Notes: generated by a model from the letters alone, not told the origin. 6,300 nucleotides of DNA from Chloroflexota bacterium (GCA_030549955.1 JAUQQI010000216.1:1-6300); one strand, 5' to 3'; shown: positions 1-5,899, numbered from the stretch's first letter. Translations and numbers: made by a program.

Positions 1-4
1 AAAA

Positions 5-12
5 GTGGGAGG
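5..12 (+). promoter_or_regulatory. Ribosome binding site of merA
   Basis: The stretch GTGGGAGG ends 8 bases before the ATG at 21 and contains the GGGAGG core expected to pair with the 16S rRNA tail. It supports ATG 21 as the true start, which also places the start just before the metal-binding domain. No promoter or mer operator can be judged because only 20 bases precede the gene. Confidence 0.8.
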
Positions 13-20
13 TTTCATTT

Positions 21-1670
21 ATGGTTGAAAAGCTCTTCAGGGTCCGCGTTGGTGGGATGAGCTGTGTGGACTGCGAGCACCGGGTCCGCCGGGCGCTGGA
101 GGCGGCCGGAGCCCGGGTCCTTAAAGTGAGCTGGCCCAGGGCCGAGGCAGTAGTCGGCCTTCCGGAAGGGGGCCTTGATTTCGGCCGGCTCGCCTCGGCG
201 GTGGCGGCTGCAGGTTACGAGCCCGGCCCGGTCGAGCCCCTCCTTTCGGCCGAACCTTCGGGCCCGCCTCCGGCCCCGGACGCCGAGTACGACCTGGCCA
301 TCATCGGGTCGGGGGCTGCCGCCTTTGCGGCCGCCATCCGGGCTGTCGAGCTTGGGGCCCGGGTACTGATGGTCGAGCGGGAAACATTGGGGGGCACCTG
401 TGTGAATGTTGGGTGTGTGCCGTCAAAGGCCCTTCTTCGGGCGGCCGAGGTTTACTATGAGGCCGGGCATCATCCCTTCGCCGGGATTTACACCCGGGCC
501 GAGGGGTTGGACCCCGCGAAGGTCATCGGCCAGAAGGCTGAACTCATTGGCGAGCTTCGCCGGGAAAAGTACGCCGACCTGGTCGACTTTTACGGCTGGG
601 AGCTGGTCTACGGGCAGGCCCGGTTCGAGGGGCCGGATGTCATCAGCGTTGACGGCCGGCGGGTAAAGGCCCGGGCCTATCTAGTTGCGACCGGCGCAAC
701 CCCCTATGAAGCGGTCCCGCCGATCCCGGGCCTTGCCGGGGCTGACTTTTTGACGTACATTGAAGCCCTTGAGCTTAAAGAGGTCCCGGGCCGGCTCGTG
801 GTTATCGGGGCCAATGCGGTTGGCCTCGAGCTCGGCCAGTACTTTCAGATGCTCGGGAGCCGGGTGACCTTATTTGAGCTCATGCCCCGAATTGCGCCGT
901 TTGAAGAGCCCGAGGTTTCTGAGGCCCTTGCCAGGGCCTTTAAGGCCCAGGGCTTTGAAATCTTTACCGGGGCCCGGGTTGAGCGGGTTGAAAAGAACAA
1001 AATCTATGCCCGGGTAGACGGCGAACAGGTCGTTCGGGAGTTTGACCGGATTCTGGTAGCGACCGGGCGGCGGCCGGCGACCCGGGAGCTTAATGTCAGG
1101 GCGGCCGGGGTCGAGGTTGACGGTCGGGGTGCGGTCATCGTCGATCAGTACCTGCGGACGACAAACCCGCGGGTCTGGGCGGCCGGGGACGTAGCCGGTG
1201 GGCCCCAGTTTGTCTATGTGGCCGCCTACGAGGGCAAGATTGCGGCCGAAAATATCCTGGCGGAGGCCGGTCGCAAAGTTGAGCTTGAGGCGGTTCCCCG
1301 GGTGGCCTTTACCCAGCCGCAGGTAGCGGCGGTGGGTCTCGGGGAGGCCGAGGCCCGCAGGGCCGGTTATGAAGTGCGGACGGCGGTCCTGCCGGCTAAA
1401 GAAGTTGTCCGGGCCCGGGCGAACCGCAGGCCTGATGGGCTTTTCAAGCTGGTGGCGGACAGCCGGTCAGGCCGGATTTTAGGGGTCCACGTGGTTTCGG
1501 AGCAGGCCGGCGAAGTCATCTTTGCCGCGACGCTGGCGGTAAAGTTTGGCCTCCGGGTCGAGGACCTGGTCGAAAGCTTTGCGCCCTATCTGACGATGTC
1601 CGAGGGGCTCAGGCTTGCGGCCCTGGCCTTTAGCCGGGATGTGGCTCGGCTTTCATGCTGCGCCGGGTGA
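21..1670 (+). CDS. merA: Mercuric reductase (MerA) with N-terminal HMA domain
   Basis: Cytoplasmic flavoenzyme that reduces Hg(II) to volatile Hg(0) with NADPH. Residues 4-70 form an HMA metal-binding domain with GMSCVDC (Cys15, Cys18), joined by a Pro-rich linker to a pyridine nucleotide-disulfide reductase core. Visible in the core are the FAD-binding GSGAAA at 96-101, the redox-active pair in GGTCVNVGC (Cys127, Cys132), a second nucleotide-binding fold around VVIGANAVG (260-268), AAGDVAG, and the C-terminal dimerisation domain with FAPYLTMSEGL. The protein ends LSCCAG; this vicinal pair (Cys546-Cys547), which in MerA hands Hg(II) from the partner subunit to the active site, separates MerA from dihydrolipoamide dehydrogenase. 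The 549 residues match the single-HMA MerA length. It heads a tight operon and its TGA overlaps the next start. Phe codons are strongly TTT-biased, unlike the genes to the right. MerR control is usual for the family, but no operator is in view. Confidence 0.98.
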   Translation: MVEKLFRVRVGGMSCVDCEHRVRRALEAAGARVLKVSWPRAEAVVGLPEGGLDFGRLASAVAAAGYEPGPVEPLLSAEPSGPPPAPDAEYDLAIIGSGAAAFAAAIRAVELGARVLMVERETLGGTCVNVGCVPSKALLRAAEVYYEAGHHPFAGIYTRAEGLDPAKVIGQKAELIGELRREKYADLVDFYGWELVYGQARFEGPDVISVDGRRVKARAYLVATGATPYEAVPPIPGLAGADFLTYIEALELKEVPGRLVVIGANAVGLELGQYFQMLGSRVTLFELMPRIAPFEEPEVSEALARAFKAQGFEIFTGARVERVEKNKIYARVDGEQVVREFDRILVATGRRPATRELNVRAAGVEVDGRGAVIVDQYLRTTNPRVWAAGDVAGGPQFVYVAAYEGKIAAENILAEAGRKVELEAVPRVAFTQPQVAAVGLGEAEARRAGYEVRTAVLPAKEVVRARANRRPDGLFKLVADSRSGRILGVHVVSEQAGEVIFAATLAVKFGLRVEDLVESFAPYLTMSEGLRLAALAFSRDVARLSCCAG

Positions 1671-1939
1671 TGTTTCAAAAGGCTTTAGGGGTGCTGGTCG
1701 GGATTACGGCCTTCCTGGCGTGTCCGTGCCATCTACCTATTACCCTGCCGCTCTTGCTGGCGGTTTTAGCCGGGACGCCTTTAGCGGGCGTCCCTGACCA
1801 GAACCTGGGGCTTTTGGTGCTGGTGGCGCTGGTCTATTTGGTGGTGGGCTTAGGGCTGGCCTTAAGGCTTCTGGGTCGCGAGACCGGGACGAAGGAGGCT
1901 GCCGGGCGGGGACCGGGCAATTTTCGACCGAGGGGGTGA
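1670..1939 (+). CDS. merE: MerE-like mercury transport protein
   Basis: Small inner-membrane protein of 89 residues, probably moving Hg(II) or organomercurials into the cell. Two hydrophobic segments are visible, at about residues 6-38 (interrupted by the metal motif) and about 46-66. The first carries FLACPCHLPI, with Cys18-Pro-Cys20-His21; a CPCHLPI motif followed by LAVLAGT is characteristic of MerE, a protein of roughly 78 residues. The start is placed at ATG 1670, which shares its A with the merA stop (TGATG) and implies translational coupling. An in-frame ATG at 1655 inside merA would add five residues, and neither start has a strong ribosome binding site of its own. The tail after residue 70 is polar, Gly/Arg-rich and longer than usual. 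Its place directly behind merA supports the call. MerT has a different layout, with three helices and two Cys pairs, so it is less likely. Confidence 0.85.
   Translation: MFQKALGVLVGITAFLACPCHLPITLPLLLAVLAGTPLAGVPDQNLGLLVLVALVYLVVGLGLALRLLGRETGTKEAAGRGPGNFRPRG
1931..1939 (+). promoter_or_regulatory. Strong ribosome binding site overlapping the merE-like stop
   Basis: AGGGGGTGA differs at one base from the ideal AGGAGGTGA and ends 6 bases before the GTG at 1946. Its last three bases are the stop codon of the preceding gene. It decides the GTG start of the small metal-binding protein and shows that this short ORF is translated as part of the mer operon. Confidence 0.75.
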
Positions 1940-1945
1940 ATTACC

Positions 1946-2149
1946 GTGTTGAGGCCGAAGGTTAAGGCTGAGCGCCGGTGCGGCTGGTGCGGGCAGGAGG
2001 TTGTGGGGACCGGCCATGAGGTTGGGGGCCGGGTTTTCTGCAACCCCTGGCACGCTGAACATTTCCGGAAGGAGCGAAAGCCCTTCTGGAAGCGGCTTTT
2101 GAAAGGACTGGGGTCCGGTGGTGGCGTCGGGGCCGGAACCTGCTGTTAG
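1946..2149 (+). CDS. Small TRASH-type metal-binding protein with C-terminal Cys-Cys, putative mercury chaperone
   Basis: A 67-residue soluble protein with a GTG start. Residues 12-36 fit the TRASH metal-binding pattern: Cys12, 19 residues, Cys32, three residues, His36, with an extra Cys15 giving CGWC. His24 and His39 are also nearby. A basic stretch (residues 41-53) and a flexible Gly-rich linker (54-65) follow, and the protein ends in Cys66-Cys67. TRASH domains are known in heavy-metal trafficking and sensing, and the archaeal MerH proteins encoded beside merA in Sulfolobus are TRASH mercury chaperones; I do not claim orthology. The terminal CC resembles the C-terminal pair of MerA, which suggests thiol exchange of Hg(II). 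Position between the MerE-like gene and the end of the mer operon, plus a near-perfect ribosome binding site, supports a role in mercury handling. It could instead be a metal sensor or a generic zinc-ribbon protein. The function is inferred, not shown. Confidence 0.8.
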   Translation: MLRPKVKAERRCGWCGQEVVGTGHEVGGRVFCNPWHAEHFRKERKPFWKRLLKGLGSGGGVGAGTCC

Positions 2150-2342
2150 GGGCCGGACGTTGAGCCTGCGCCGGCGGCTTGAGGCGTTTTTAATCGGCCA
2201 CTGGTTTGAGCTTGCGCTCATTTCGGGGCTGATTGCGGCCTTTGAGGTTACGGACCTCGGGAACCGGGTCCTGGCCGGGACGGTGGGCTCAACCCCGGAG
2301 CCGGTCGTGGCCTTCGCCCGCATGTGCGGCCTGCTGCGATAG
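2118..2342 (+). CDS. Small uncharacterised protein, last gene of the mer operon, one possible membrane helix
   Basis: I do not recognise this 74-residue protein. Its middle (about residues 24-42, FLIGHWFELALISGLIAAF) is hydrophobic apart from His28 and Glu31, follows a basic patch (RRR at 18-20), and could be one membrane helix or an amphipathic helix. There is a single Cys (Cys70, in RMCGLL). Codon choice resembles the upstream mer genes. Two starts are plausible: GTG 2118, with AAAGGA about 10 bases upstream, overlapping the previous gene by 32 bases; or TTG 2160, with AGGGG at 2148-2152, 7 bases upstream, giving 60 residues that begin just before the basic patch. The second copies the arrangement of the preceding junction, so the longer N-terminus may not be translated. 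Being co-directional and contiguous with merA suggests a mercury-related accessory role, but nothing in the sequence proves it. Confidence 0.6.
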   Translation: MVASGPEPAVRGRTLSLRRRLEAFLIGHWFELALISGLIAAFEVTDLGNRVLAGTVGSTPEPVVAFARMCGLLR

Positions 2343-2547
2343 GTGGGGTCGACCCGGCCCCCAGAAGCCCGGCGGCCTTTGGCCGTAGCCTAGCCGGCCC
2401 CATTATCAGCTGACCTTGGCCCGAGGGCCGGGCTATCCCCCGTGTTACACGGACCGAGCAGGACATCGGCGGGACCCTGGGCAGCCTTAGGACTCTCAGG
2501 CGCACCGGCGATCCCCCAGGACAATAACCCTGTAGGCGGCGGGTCGC
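2343..2547. other. Hairpin-rich convergent intergenic region
   Basis: This gap lies between the ends of the mer operon (+) and the EamA gene (-). I find no convincing gene or tRNA. Several inverted repeats are visible: CGGCC-TTT-GGCCG near 2371-2383; GGCC-CGAG-GGCC near 2419-2430; CCGTG-TTA-CACGG at 2440-2452; GCCTTAG-GACT-CTCAGGC at 2484-2501 (one mismatch), enclosed by CCTGGG 2476-2481 and CCCAGG 2515-2520; and TAGGCG/CGCCTA at 2533-2538 and 2545-2550, over the EamA stop. None has a proper T tract, so they are at best atypical or bidirectional terminators. An 11-base near-repeat (GGCTATCCCCC 2431-2441, GGCGATCCCCC 2507-2517) sits 76 bases apart. A structured RNA is possible, but I could not match it to a known family. 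Confidence 0.4.
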
Positions 2548-3420
2548 CTAACGCTGGGCCAAGATGAGGCCCCCGACCACGAATAAGGCGCCCAGAAGGT
2601 GGGTCGGATAAAGGGGCTCGCCTAAGGTCATCACTGCCAGAATCACGCTGCCGACCGGCACCAGGTAGAGAAACACGGCGGCCCGGCCAGCCCCGACCAG
2701 CCGGATGCCAGCGTAATACCAGACGAACGCAACGACCGTGGCGAAGACGACCAGGTAGCCGAGCATGGCCCAGGCCACAGGCGGGGCCCTGAAGAAGGCC
2801 GGGGTGGCGGGGTCCAGTAAGGCAGCCACCACCAGGGGTGGTGTCCCCGCATAGTGGGCGAAGGTCGTAACGGTCAGGGGCGGGTATTTCCGCAGGGCCA
2901 CCCGCCCCAGGACCGTGTAAAGGGCCCAGCTCAGAACGGCCCCCACCAGCAGGAGGTCCCCGAGTAAATTCGCCGGGCCGGGGCCGCCATGGCCCCCGAT
3001 GCTGATGGTTGCTACACCGGTTCCGGCCATCAGGAGACCGACCAACCGGCCGGCGCTGATTTTCTCCCCGAGGACCATGGCTGCCAGGAGGCTCGAAACG
3101 ACCGGGACGCTGGTCGGGACGATCAAGGAGGCGTTTACTGCCGTCGAGAGGCTCACACCGTAAAAGAAAAACAGGTTGTAAACCGTTACCCCAATCAGTC
3201 CCAGCAGGACAAGCAAAGGCAGGTCGTCCTTACTCGGCCGCAAACCGGGCCGGACCGTGCTGAGCACGGCGAAAACTGCCGTTGCGGCCGCATACCGGGC
3301 GGCAATCAGGGCCGGTACCGGCATCGACGAGGCCGCCACTTTGACAGCGACGAATACCCCCGACCAGCAAAGAGCAGTCCCAATCAGGTAAAGGTAGGCA
3401 CGGGCCGGGGTTCGCCCCAT
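2548..3420 (-). CDS. EamA-family (drug/metabolite transporter superfamily) permease
   Basis: Integral inner-membrane protein of 290 residues, the normal length for a ten-helix DMT-superfamily exporter. Two EamA repeats are visible, at about residues 11-142 and 153-288. Each ends with the family signature in which LGE precedes the last helix: LGEK at 117-120 followed by GRLVGLLMAGTGV, and LGEP at 266-269 followed by HLLGALFVVGGLILA. The first helix has the typical LYLIGTALCWSGVFVAVKVA pattern. Members export amino acids, purines, drugs or other small metabolites; the substrate cannot be read from sequence. The ATG at 3420 begins close to helix 1, but no good ribosome binding site precedes it. 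It is transcribed alone, divergently from the cyclase gene and convergently with the mer operon. Phe codons are mostly TTC, like the right-hand genes and unlike merA. Confidence 0.93.
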   Translation of the reverse strand: MGRTPARAYLYLIGTALCWSGVFVAVKVAASSMPVPALIAARYAAATAVFAVLSTVRPGLRPSKDDLPLLVLLGLIGVTVYNLFFFYGVSLSTAVNASLIVPTSVPVVSSLLAAMVLGEKISAGRLVGLLMAGTGVATISIGGHGGPGPANLLGDLLLVGAVLSWALYTVLGRVALRKYPPLTVTTFAHYAGTPPLVVAALLDPATPAFFRAPPVAWAMLGYLVVFATVVAFVWYYAGIRLVGAGRAAVFLYLVPVGSVILAVMTLGEPLYPTHLLGALFVVGGLILAQR

Positions 3421-3437
3421 CGTACGGTACCCGGAAC

Positions 3438-3467
3438 AGCATACCAGGACCGGAATTTTCGGGTAAA
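3438..3467 (-). promoter_or_regulatory. Possible promoter of the EamA gene
   Basis: On the - strand, TATGCT (3443-3438) could be a -10 element, and TTTACC (3467-3462), 18 bases upstream, a weak -35. The -10 lies 17 bases from the start codon, so the leader would be only about 10 bases and has no clear ribosome binding site. The AT-rich patch 3451-3480 in otherwise GC-rich DNA supports a divergent promoter region here, but the exact boxes are uncertain. Confidence 0.3.
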
Positions 3468-3469
3468 AT
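3464..3469 (+). promoter_or_regulatory. Possible -10 element for the D-glutamate cyclase gene
   Basis: TAAAAT matches the TATAAT consensus at five of six bases and lies in the AT-rich divergent patch. No recognisable -35 lies 16-18 bases upstream. Start of transcription near 3476 would give a leader of about 90 bases that includes the hairpin and T tract described at 3503-3550. Confidence 0.35.
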
Positions 3470-3502
3470 TGATTTGAGCAACAGGGCTTAAGCTTCGGGG
3501 AA

Positions 3503-3550
3503 GGGTCCCTGAGCGGCAGTGACTCGCCGTCCGGGGACGTTTTTTGTCCC
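3503..3550 (+). terminator. Terminator-like hairpin with T tract in the cyclase leader (candidate attenuator)
   Basis: The segment GGGAC (3534-3538), followed by G and six T (3540-3545), can pair with GTCCC at 3505-3509, enclosing a smaller stem GCGGC 3513-3517 with GCCGT 3526-3530 (one G-T pair). A local CGTC-CGGG-GACG hairpin at 3528-3539 is also possible. Either form followed by the T tract resembles an intrinsic terminator. The same GGGAC can instead pair with the second GTCCC at 3546-3550, placing the T tract in a loop. Since the upstream gene runs the other way, a + strand terminator here has no upstream gene to end. A conditional stop before the cyclase is the simplest reading, but it is inference. 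I recognise no named riboswitch in the leader. Confidence 0.4.
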
Positions 3551-3557
3551 AGAAGGA
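3551..3557 (+). promoter_or_regulatory. Ribosome binding site of the D-glutamate cyclase gene
   Basis: AGAAGGA lies 10 bases before ATG 3568 and supports that start over the in-frame TTG at 3544, which lies inside the T tract and has no upstream binding site. Confidence 0.55.
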
Positions 3558-3567
3558 TTCGCCCGGG

Positions 3568-4443
3568 ATGGAACCAACTATTGAGGACCTAATTTTACAG
3601 GACGACCGGCGGGGGATCAGCGCCCTCCGCTCCCAACTGGCGCCGGACTTCTGCCGCCGGGCGGCGGACTTTATCGCCGAGGTGCCGGGTCCCGTCCTGA
3701 TCGCGACCGGTTTCTGCACGTACGGTCGGGCCGAAACCGACGGACCCCTCGGGGCCGTCGCCCTCGGGGACGCCCTATGTCAACTCGGCTACAGGGTTGG
3801 CTATCTGACCGACCGGGTTGGCCGGGATGCGGTCGACGCCATTCGGGGACCCGACACCGAGCTTATCGAGATTCCGGTCGCCGGGCCCGACGCGACCCTT
3901 GAGGTCGCCCGGGAAGTTCTCCGGCGATGGCGACCGGTTCTTATTATCAGCGTCGAGCGCTGCGGGCTGACCCGGAGCGGCCGTTACCTGACCATGCGCG
4001 GGGTGGACATAACCGCTCAGACGGCGTGCCTCGACGCTTTCTTCTGGCTCCATGACCGGACCGTCGGCATCGGGGATGGCGGTAACGAGATCGGCATGGG
4101 CAACCTTTATGAGGCCATCCGGCAGACCCCAGGCCTCCCGCCTGACCCAGCCGCAACCCGGGTGACCCACCTGGTTATCGCCAGCGTCTGCAACTGGGGA
4201 GCCTACGGCCTCGTGGCCGGTCTCTCACTCCTGGTCGGCCGAAACCTCCTGCCCAACCCGGACCTTGGGCGGGAGCGGCTCGAGACGCTGGTCCGGCTCG
4301 GGGCCGTCGATGGGATTACTGGCCGGCCAGAACCGACAGTGGATACGTTCCCATGGACTCGCTACAGCCGGGTCCTTGAACAGCTACACACCCTCGTTGA
4401 AGAGGGTCTGGGGGCCCGTTATTCGCCGGCGCGCAAAGAGTAG
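3568..4443 (+). CDS. D-glutamate cyclase family protein (DUF4392 / GLUCM-like C-terminal domain)
   Basis: Probable cytoplasmic enzyme of 291 residues belonging to the family of the C-terminal domain of mammalian DGLUCY, which converts D-glutamate to 5-oxo-D-proline. Signature segments are visible: ATGF (46-49) leading to ETDGPLGA (56-63), typical of the family's N-terminal half, and GIGDGGNEIGMGN (167-179), its most conserved loop. A later NWGAYGLVAGLSLL segment is also characteristic. There is no signal peptide or membrane helix. The length equals that of stand-alone bacterial members, which lack the DUF1445 domain fused in the animal protein. ATG 3568 is chosen because a ribosome binding site precedes it; TTG 3544 would add eight residues. 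A terminator-like leader may regulate it. The downstream MFS gene is 88 bases away on the same strand and could be co-transcribed. The family call is firm; the exact substrate in this organism is inferred. Confidence 0.88.
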   Translation: MEPTIEDLILQDDRRGISALRSQLAPDFCRRAADFIAEVPGPVLIATGFCTYGRAETDGPLGAVALGDALCQLGYRVGYLTDRVGRDAVDAIRGPDTELIEIPVAGPDATLEVAREVLRRWRPVLIISVERCGLTRSGRYLTMRGVDITAQTACLDAFFWLHDRTVGIGDGGNEIGMGNLYEAIRQTPGLPPDPAATRVTHLVIASVCNWGAYGLVAGLSLLVGRNLLPNPDLGRERLETLVRLGAVDGITGRPEPTVDTFPWTRYSRVLEQLHTLVEEGLGARYSPARKE

Positions 4444-4489
4444 ACCGCCCCTTGCGACTGTAAAGTCCGGTCCTGTCCACCGCTTCTTG

Positions 4490-4519
4490 TTGAAACCGCG
4501 GGGCCGGTGCAAATAGAAT
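4490..4519 (+). promoter_or_regulatory. Probable promoter of the MFS transporter gene
   Basis: TTGAAA (4490-4495) and TAGAAT (4514-4519), separated by 18 bases, each match the sigma-70 consensus at five of six positions, which is notable in such GC-rich DNA. The -10 ends 12 bases before the ATG, so transcription would begin near 4526, leaving a leader of only about six bases and cutting into the GGGAG at 4524-4528. Either the transcript is nearly leaderless, or the gene is mainly read from upstream and these boxes are accidental. Confidence 0.45.
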
Positions 4520-4531
4520 AGTCGGGAGTTA

Positions 4532-5899
4532 ATGGCCGGGCCGCGCGGGCAGCCCAACCGCTTTTACGACGTCGAGGACGTCATTGACCGGGCCGGTGTT
4601 GGGCCTTTTCAGCACCGGCTTCTGGCAGTCTGCGGCCTGAGCTGGGCGGCCGATGCCGCCGAGGTCCTGATTATTTCCTTCGCCCTCCCCGCGATTCGCC
4701 AGGAATGGGGGCTCTCCCCGACCGAGGCTGGCCTCGTCGTGACGGCCACTTTCCTGGGAATGCTGGCTGGGGCCTGGTTCTGGGGCACCATCTCGGATTA
4801 CATCGGCCGGCGGACCGGCTTTATCCTGACAATATTCATCTTCGCCCTGTTCGGAACCCTGGCCGCCTTTGCCCCGAGCCCCCAGGTCCTCGCGGTGCTC
4901 CGAGCCCTTACTGGCTTCGGCCTGGGCGGTGCCCTGCCCCTCGATTTCTCCCTCTTTGCCGAATTTCTGCCGAGGCGGAATCGGGGCCGGTACCTGGTCA
5001 TCCTGGAGAGCTTCTGGGCCCTGGGGACGATTATCGCGGCGGGGCTGGCCTGGCTGCTGGTGCCCACCTACGGCTGGCGGCCGCTCCTGGCGACCTCAGC
5101 CGTGGCGGCCCTCCTCGTTTTCTGGGTCCGACTTCGGGTGCCGGAGCCGCCCCGCTTTCTCGTAACCCGGGGCCGTCTTGACGAAGCCTGGGCCATCCTT
5201 GAGCAGGTCGCCCGGACCAATAGCCGGCAGTTGCCGCCCGGAAATCTCCGGCCCCTTCCCCGCCGGCCTAAGGTCACCGTGGCGGCCCTCTGGCGGCCCG
5301 GGTTCTGGCGAATAACCCTGATGCTCTGGGCGGCCTGGTTCTGCATCTCGCTGGCTTACTACGGTGTCTTTACCTGGCTCCCCCAGCTGTTCGTCCAGCG
5401 GGGATTCGCCTTCGTTCAGACTTATCAGTACGTCTTCATCCTGGCCCTGGCCCAGCTGCCAGGCTACTTCTCGGCGGCGTACCTGGTCGAGGTCTGGGGC
5501 CGGCGCCCGACCCTGGCTGCCTACCTGGCGGCCAGCGGCGTCTTCACCTACCTGTTTGCGGCCATCATCGGGGATGTCTGGGTCGTTGCGGCGGCCATCC
5601 TGATGAGTTTCTTCTCCCTGGGCGCCTGGGGCGCCCTCTATGCTTACACCCCCGAGCTTTACCCCACGGAAATTCGGACAACGGGGATGGGGTGGGCCAG
5701 CGGCATGACCCGAATCGCCGGGTCCATCGCCCCGACCCTGGGTGGACTGCTCCTCCAATACGCCGATAATATCGTCGTCCCCCTGACGGTCTGGGCAGCC
5801 GCCTTCATCGTCGGGGGCGCGGTGGTCGGCCTCCTCGGTATCGAAACCCGCGGCAGGCCCCTCGCCGACACCGTCGAGGCGGTGCCGAAAGCGACGTAG
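4532..5899 (+). CDS. MFS transporter, metabolite:H+ symporter type
   Basis: Inner-membrane permease of 455 residues with the usual 12-helix plan. The N-terminus (DVIDRAGVGPFQHRLLAVCG, followed by WAADAAEVLIISF) matches the subgroup that includes niacin, aromatic-acid and SV2-like carriers. Motif A, GTISDYIGRR (85-94), lies between helices 2 and 3, and its counterpart EVWGRRP (320-326) lies in the second half. PEPPRFL (204-210) opens the central cytoplasmic loop, PELYPTEIR (374-382) precedes helix 11, and ETRGRPL (438-444) closes the last helix, as in the sugar-porter-like branch. Proton-driven uptake of an organic acid or similar metabolite is likely, but the substrate is not readable. A GGGAG lies only 3 bases before the ATG, an unusually close spacing. 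The gene follows the cyclase by 88 bases, so uptake of a compound related to glutamate or 5-oxoproline is conceivable but unproven. Confidence 0.93.
   Translation: MAGPRGQPNRFYDVEDVIDRAGVGPFQHRLLAVCGLSWAADAAEVLIISFALPAIRQEWGLSPTEAGLVVTATFLGMLAGAWFWGTISDYIGRRTGFILTIFIFALFGTLAAFAPSPQVLAVLRALTGFGLGGALPLDFSLFAEFLPRRNRGRYLVILESFWALGTIIAAGLAWLLVPTYGWRPLLATSAVAALLVFWVRLRVPEPPRFLVTRGRLDEAWAILEQVARTNSRQLPPGNLRPLPRRPKVTVAALWRPGFWRITLMLWAAWFCISLAYYGVFTWLPQLFVQRGFAFVQTYQYVFILALAQLPGYFSAAYLVEVWGRRPTLAAYLAASGVFTYLFAAIIGDVWVVAAAILMSFFSLGAWGALYAYTPELYPTEIRTTGMGWASGMTRIAGSIAPTLGGLLLQYADNIVVPLTVWAAAFIVGGAVVGLLGIETRGRPLADTVEAVPKAT

Noticed and set aside
1862..2323. 153-codon - strand frame
   Set aside because: Antisense to three well-supported mer-operon genes, rich in Pro, Ser and Arg, with no motif; a shadow of coding on the other strand.
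1..2342. Insertion sequence or transposon ends around the mer operon
   Set aside because: No transposase and no recognisable terminal inverted repeats within the window. The left side is cut at base 1, so transfer can only be suspected from codon usage.
2343..2547. Possible riboswitch or tRNA in the convergent gap
   Set aside because: Fragments resemble parts of glycine, TPP or cobalamin riboswitch cores (for example CTGAGAG and TCCCGCCGATG on the - strand), but the conserved cores are incomplete and no gene lies downstream in the right orientation. No cloverleaf with a T-arm was found.
2989..3477. 162-codon + strand frame across the EamA gene
   Set aside because: Antisense to a clear DMT transporter, polar and low-information sequence with no start signal.
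5096..5758. 220-codon - strand frame inside the MFS gene
   Set aside because: Long only because GC-rich DNA has few stops. The protein is Gly/Pro/Glu/Arg-rich with no fold signature, while the + strand MFS frame has clear family motifs.
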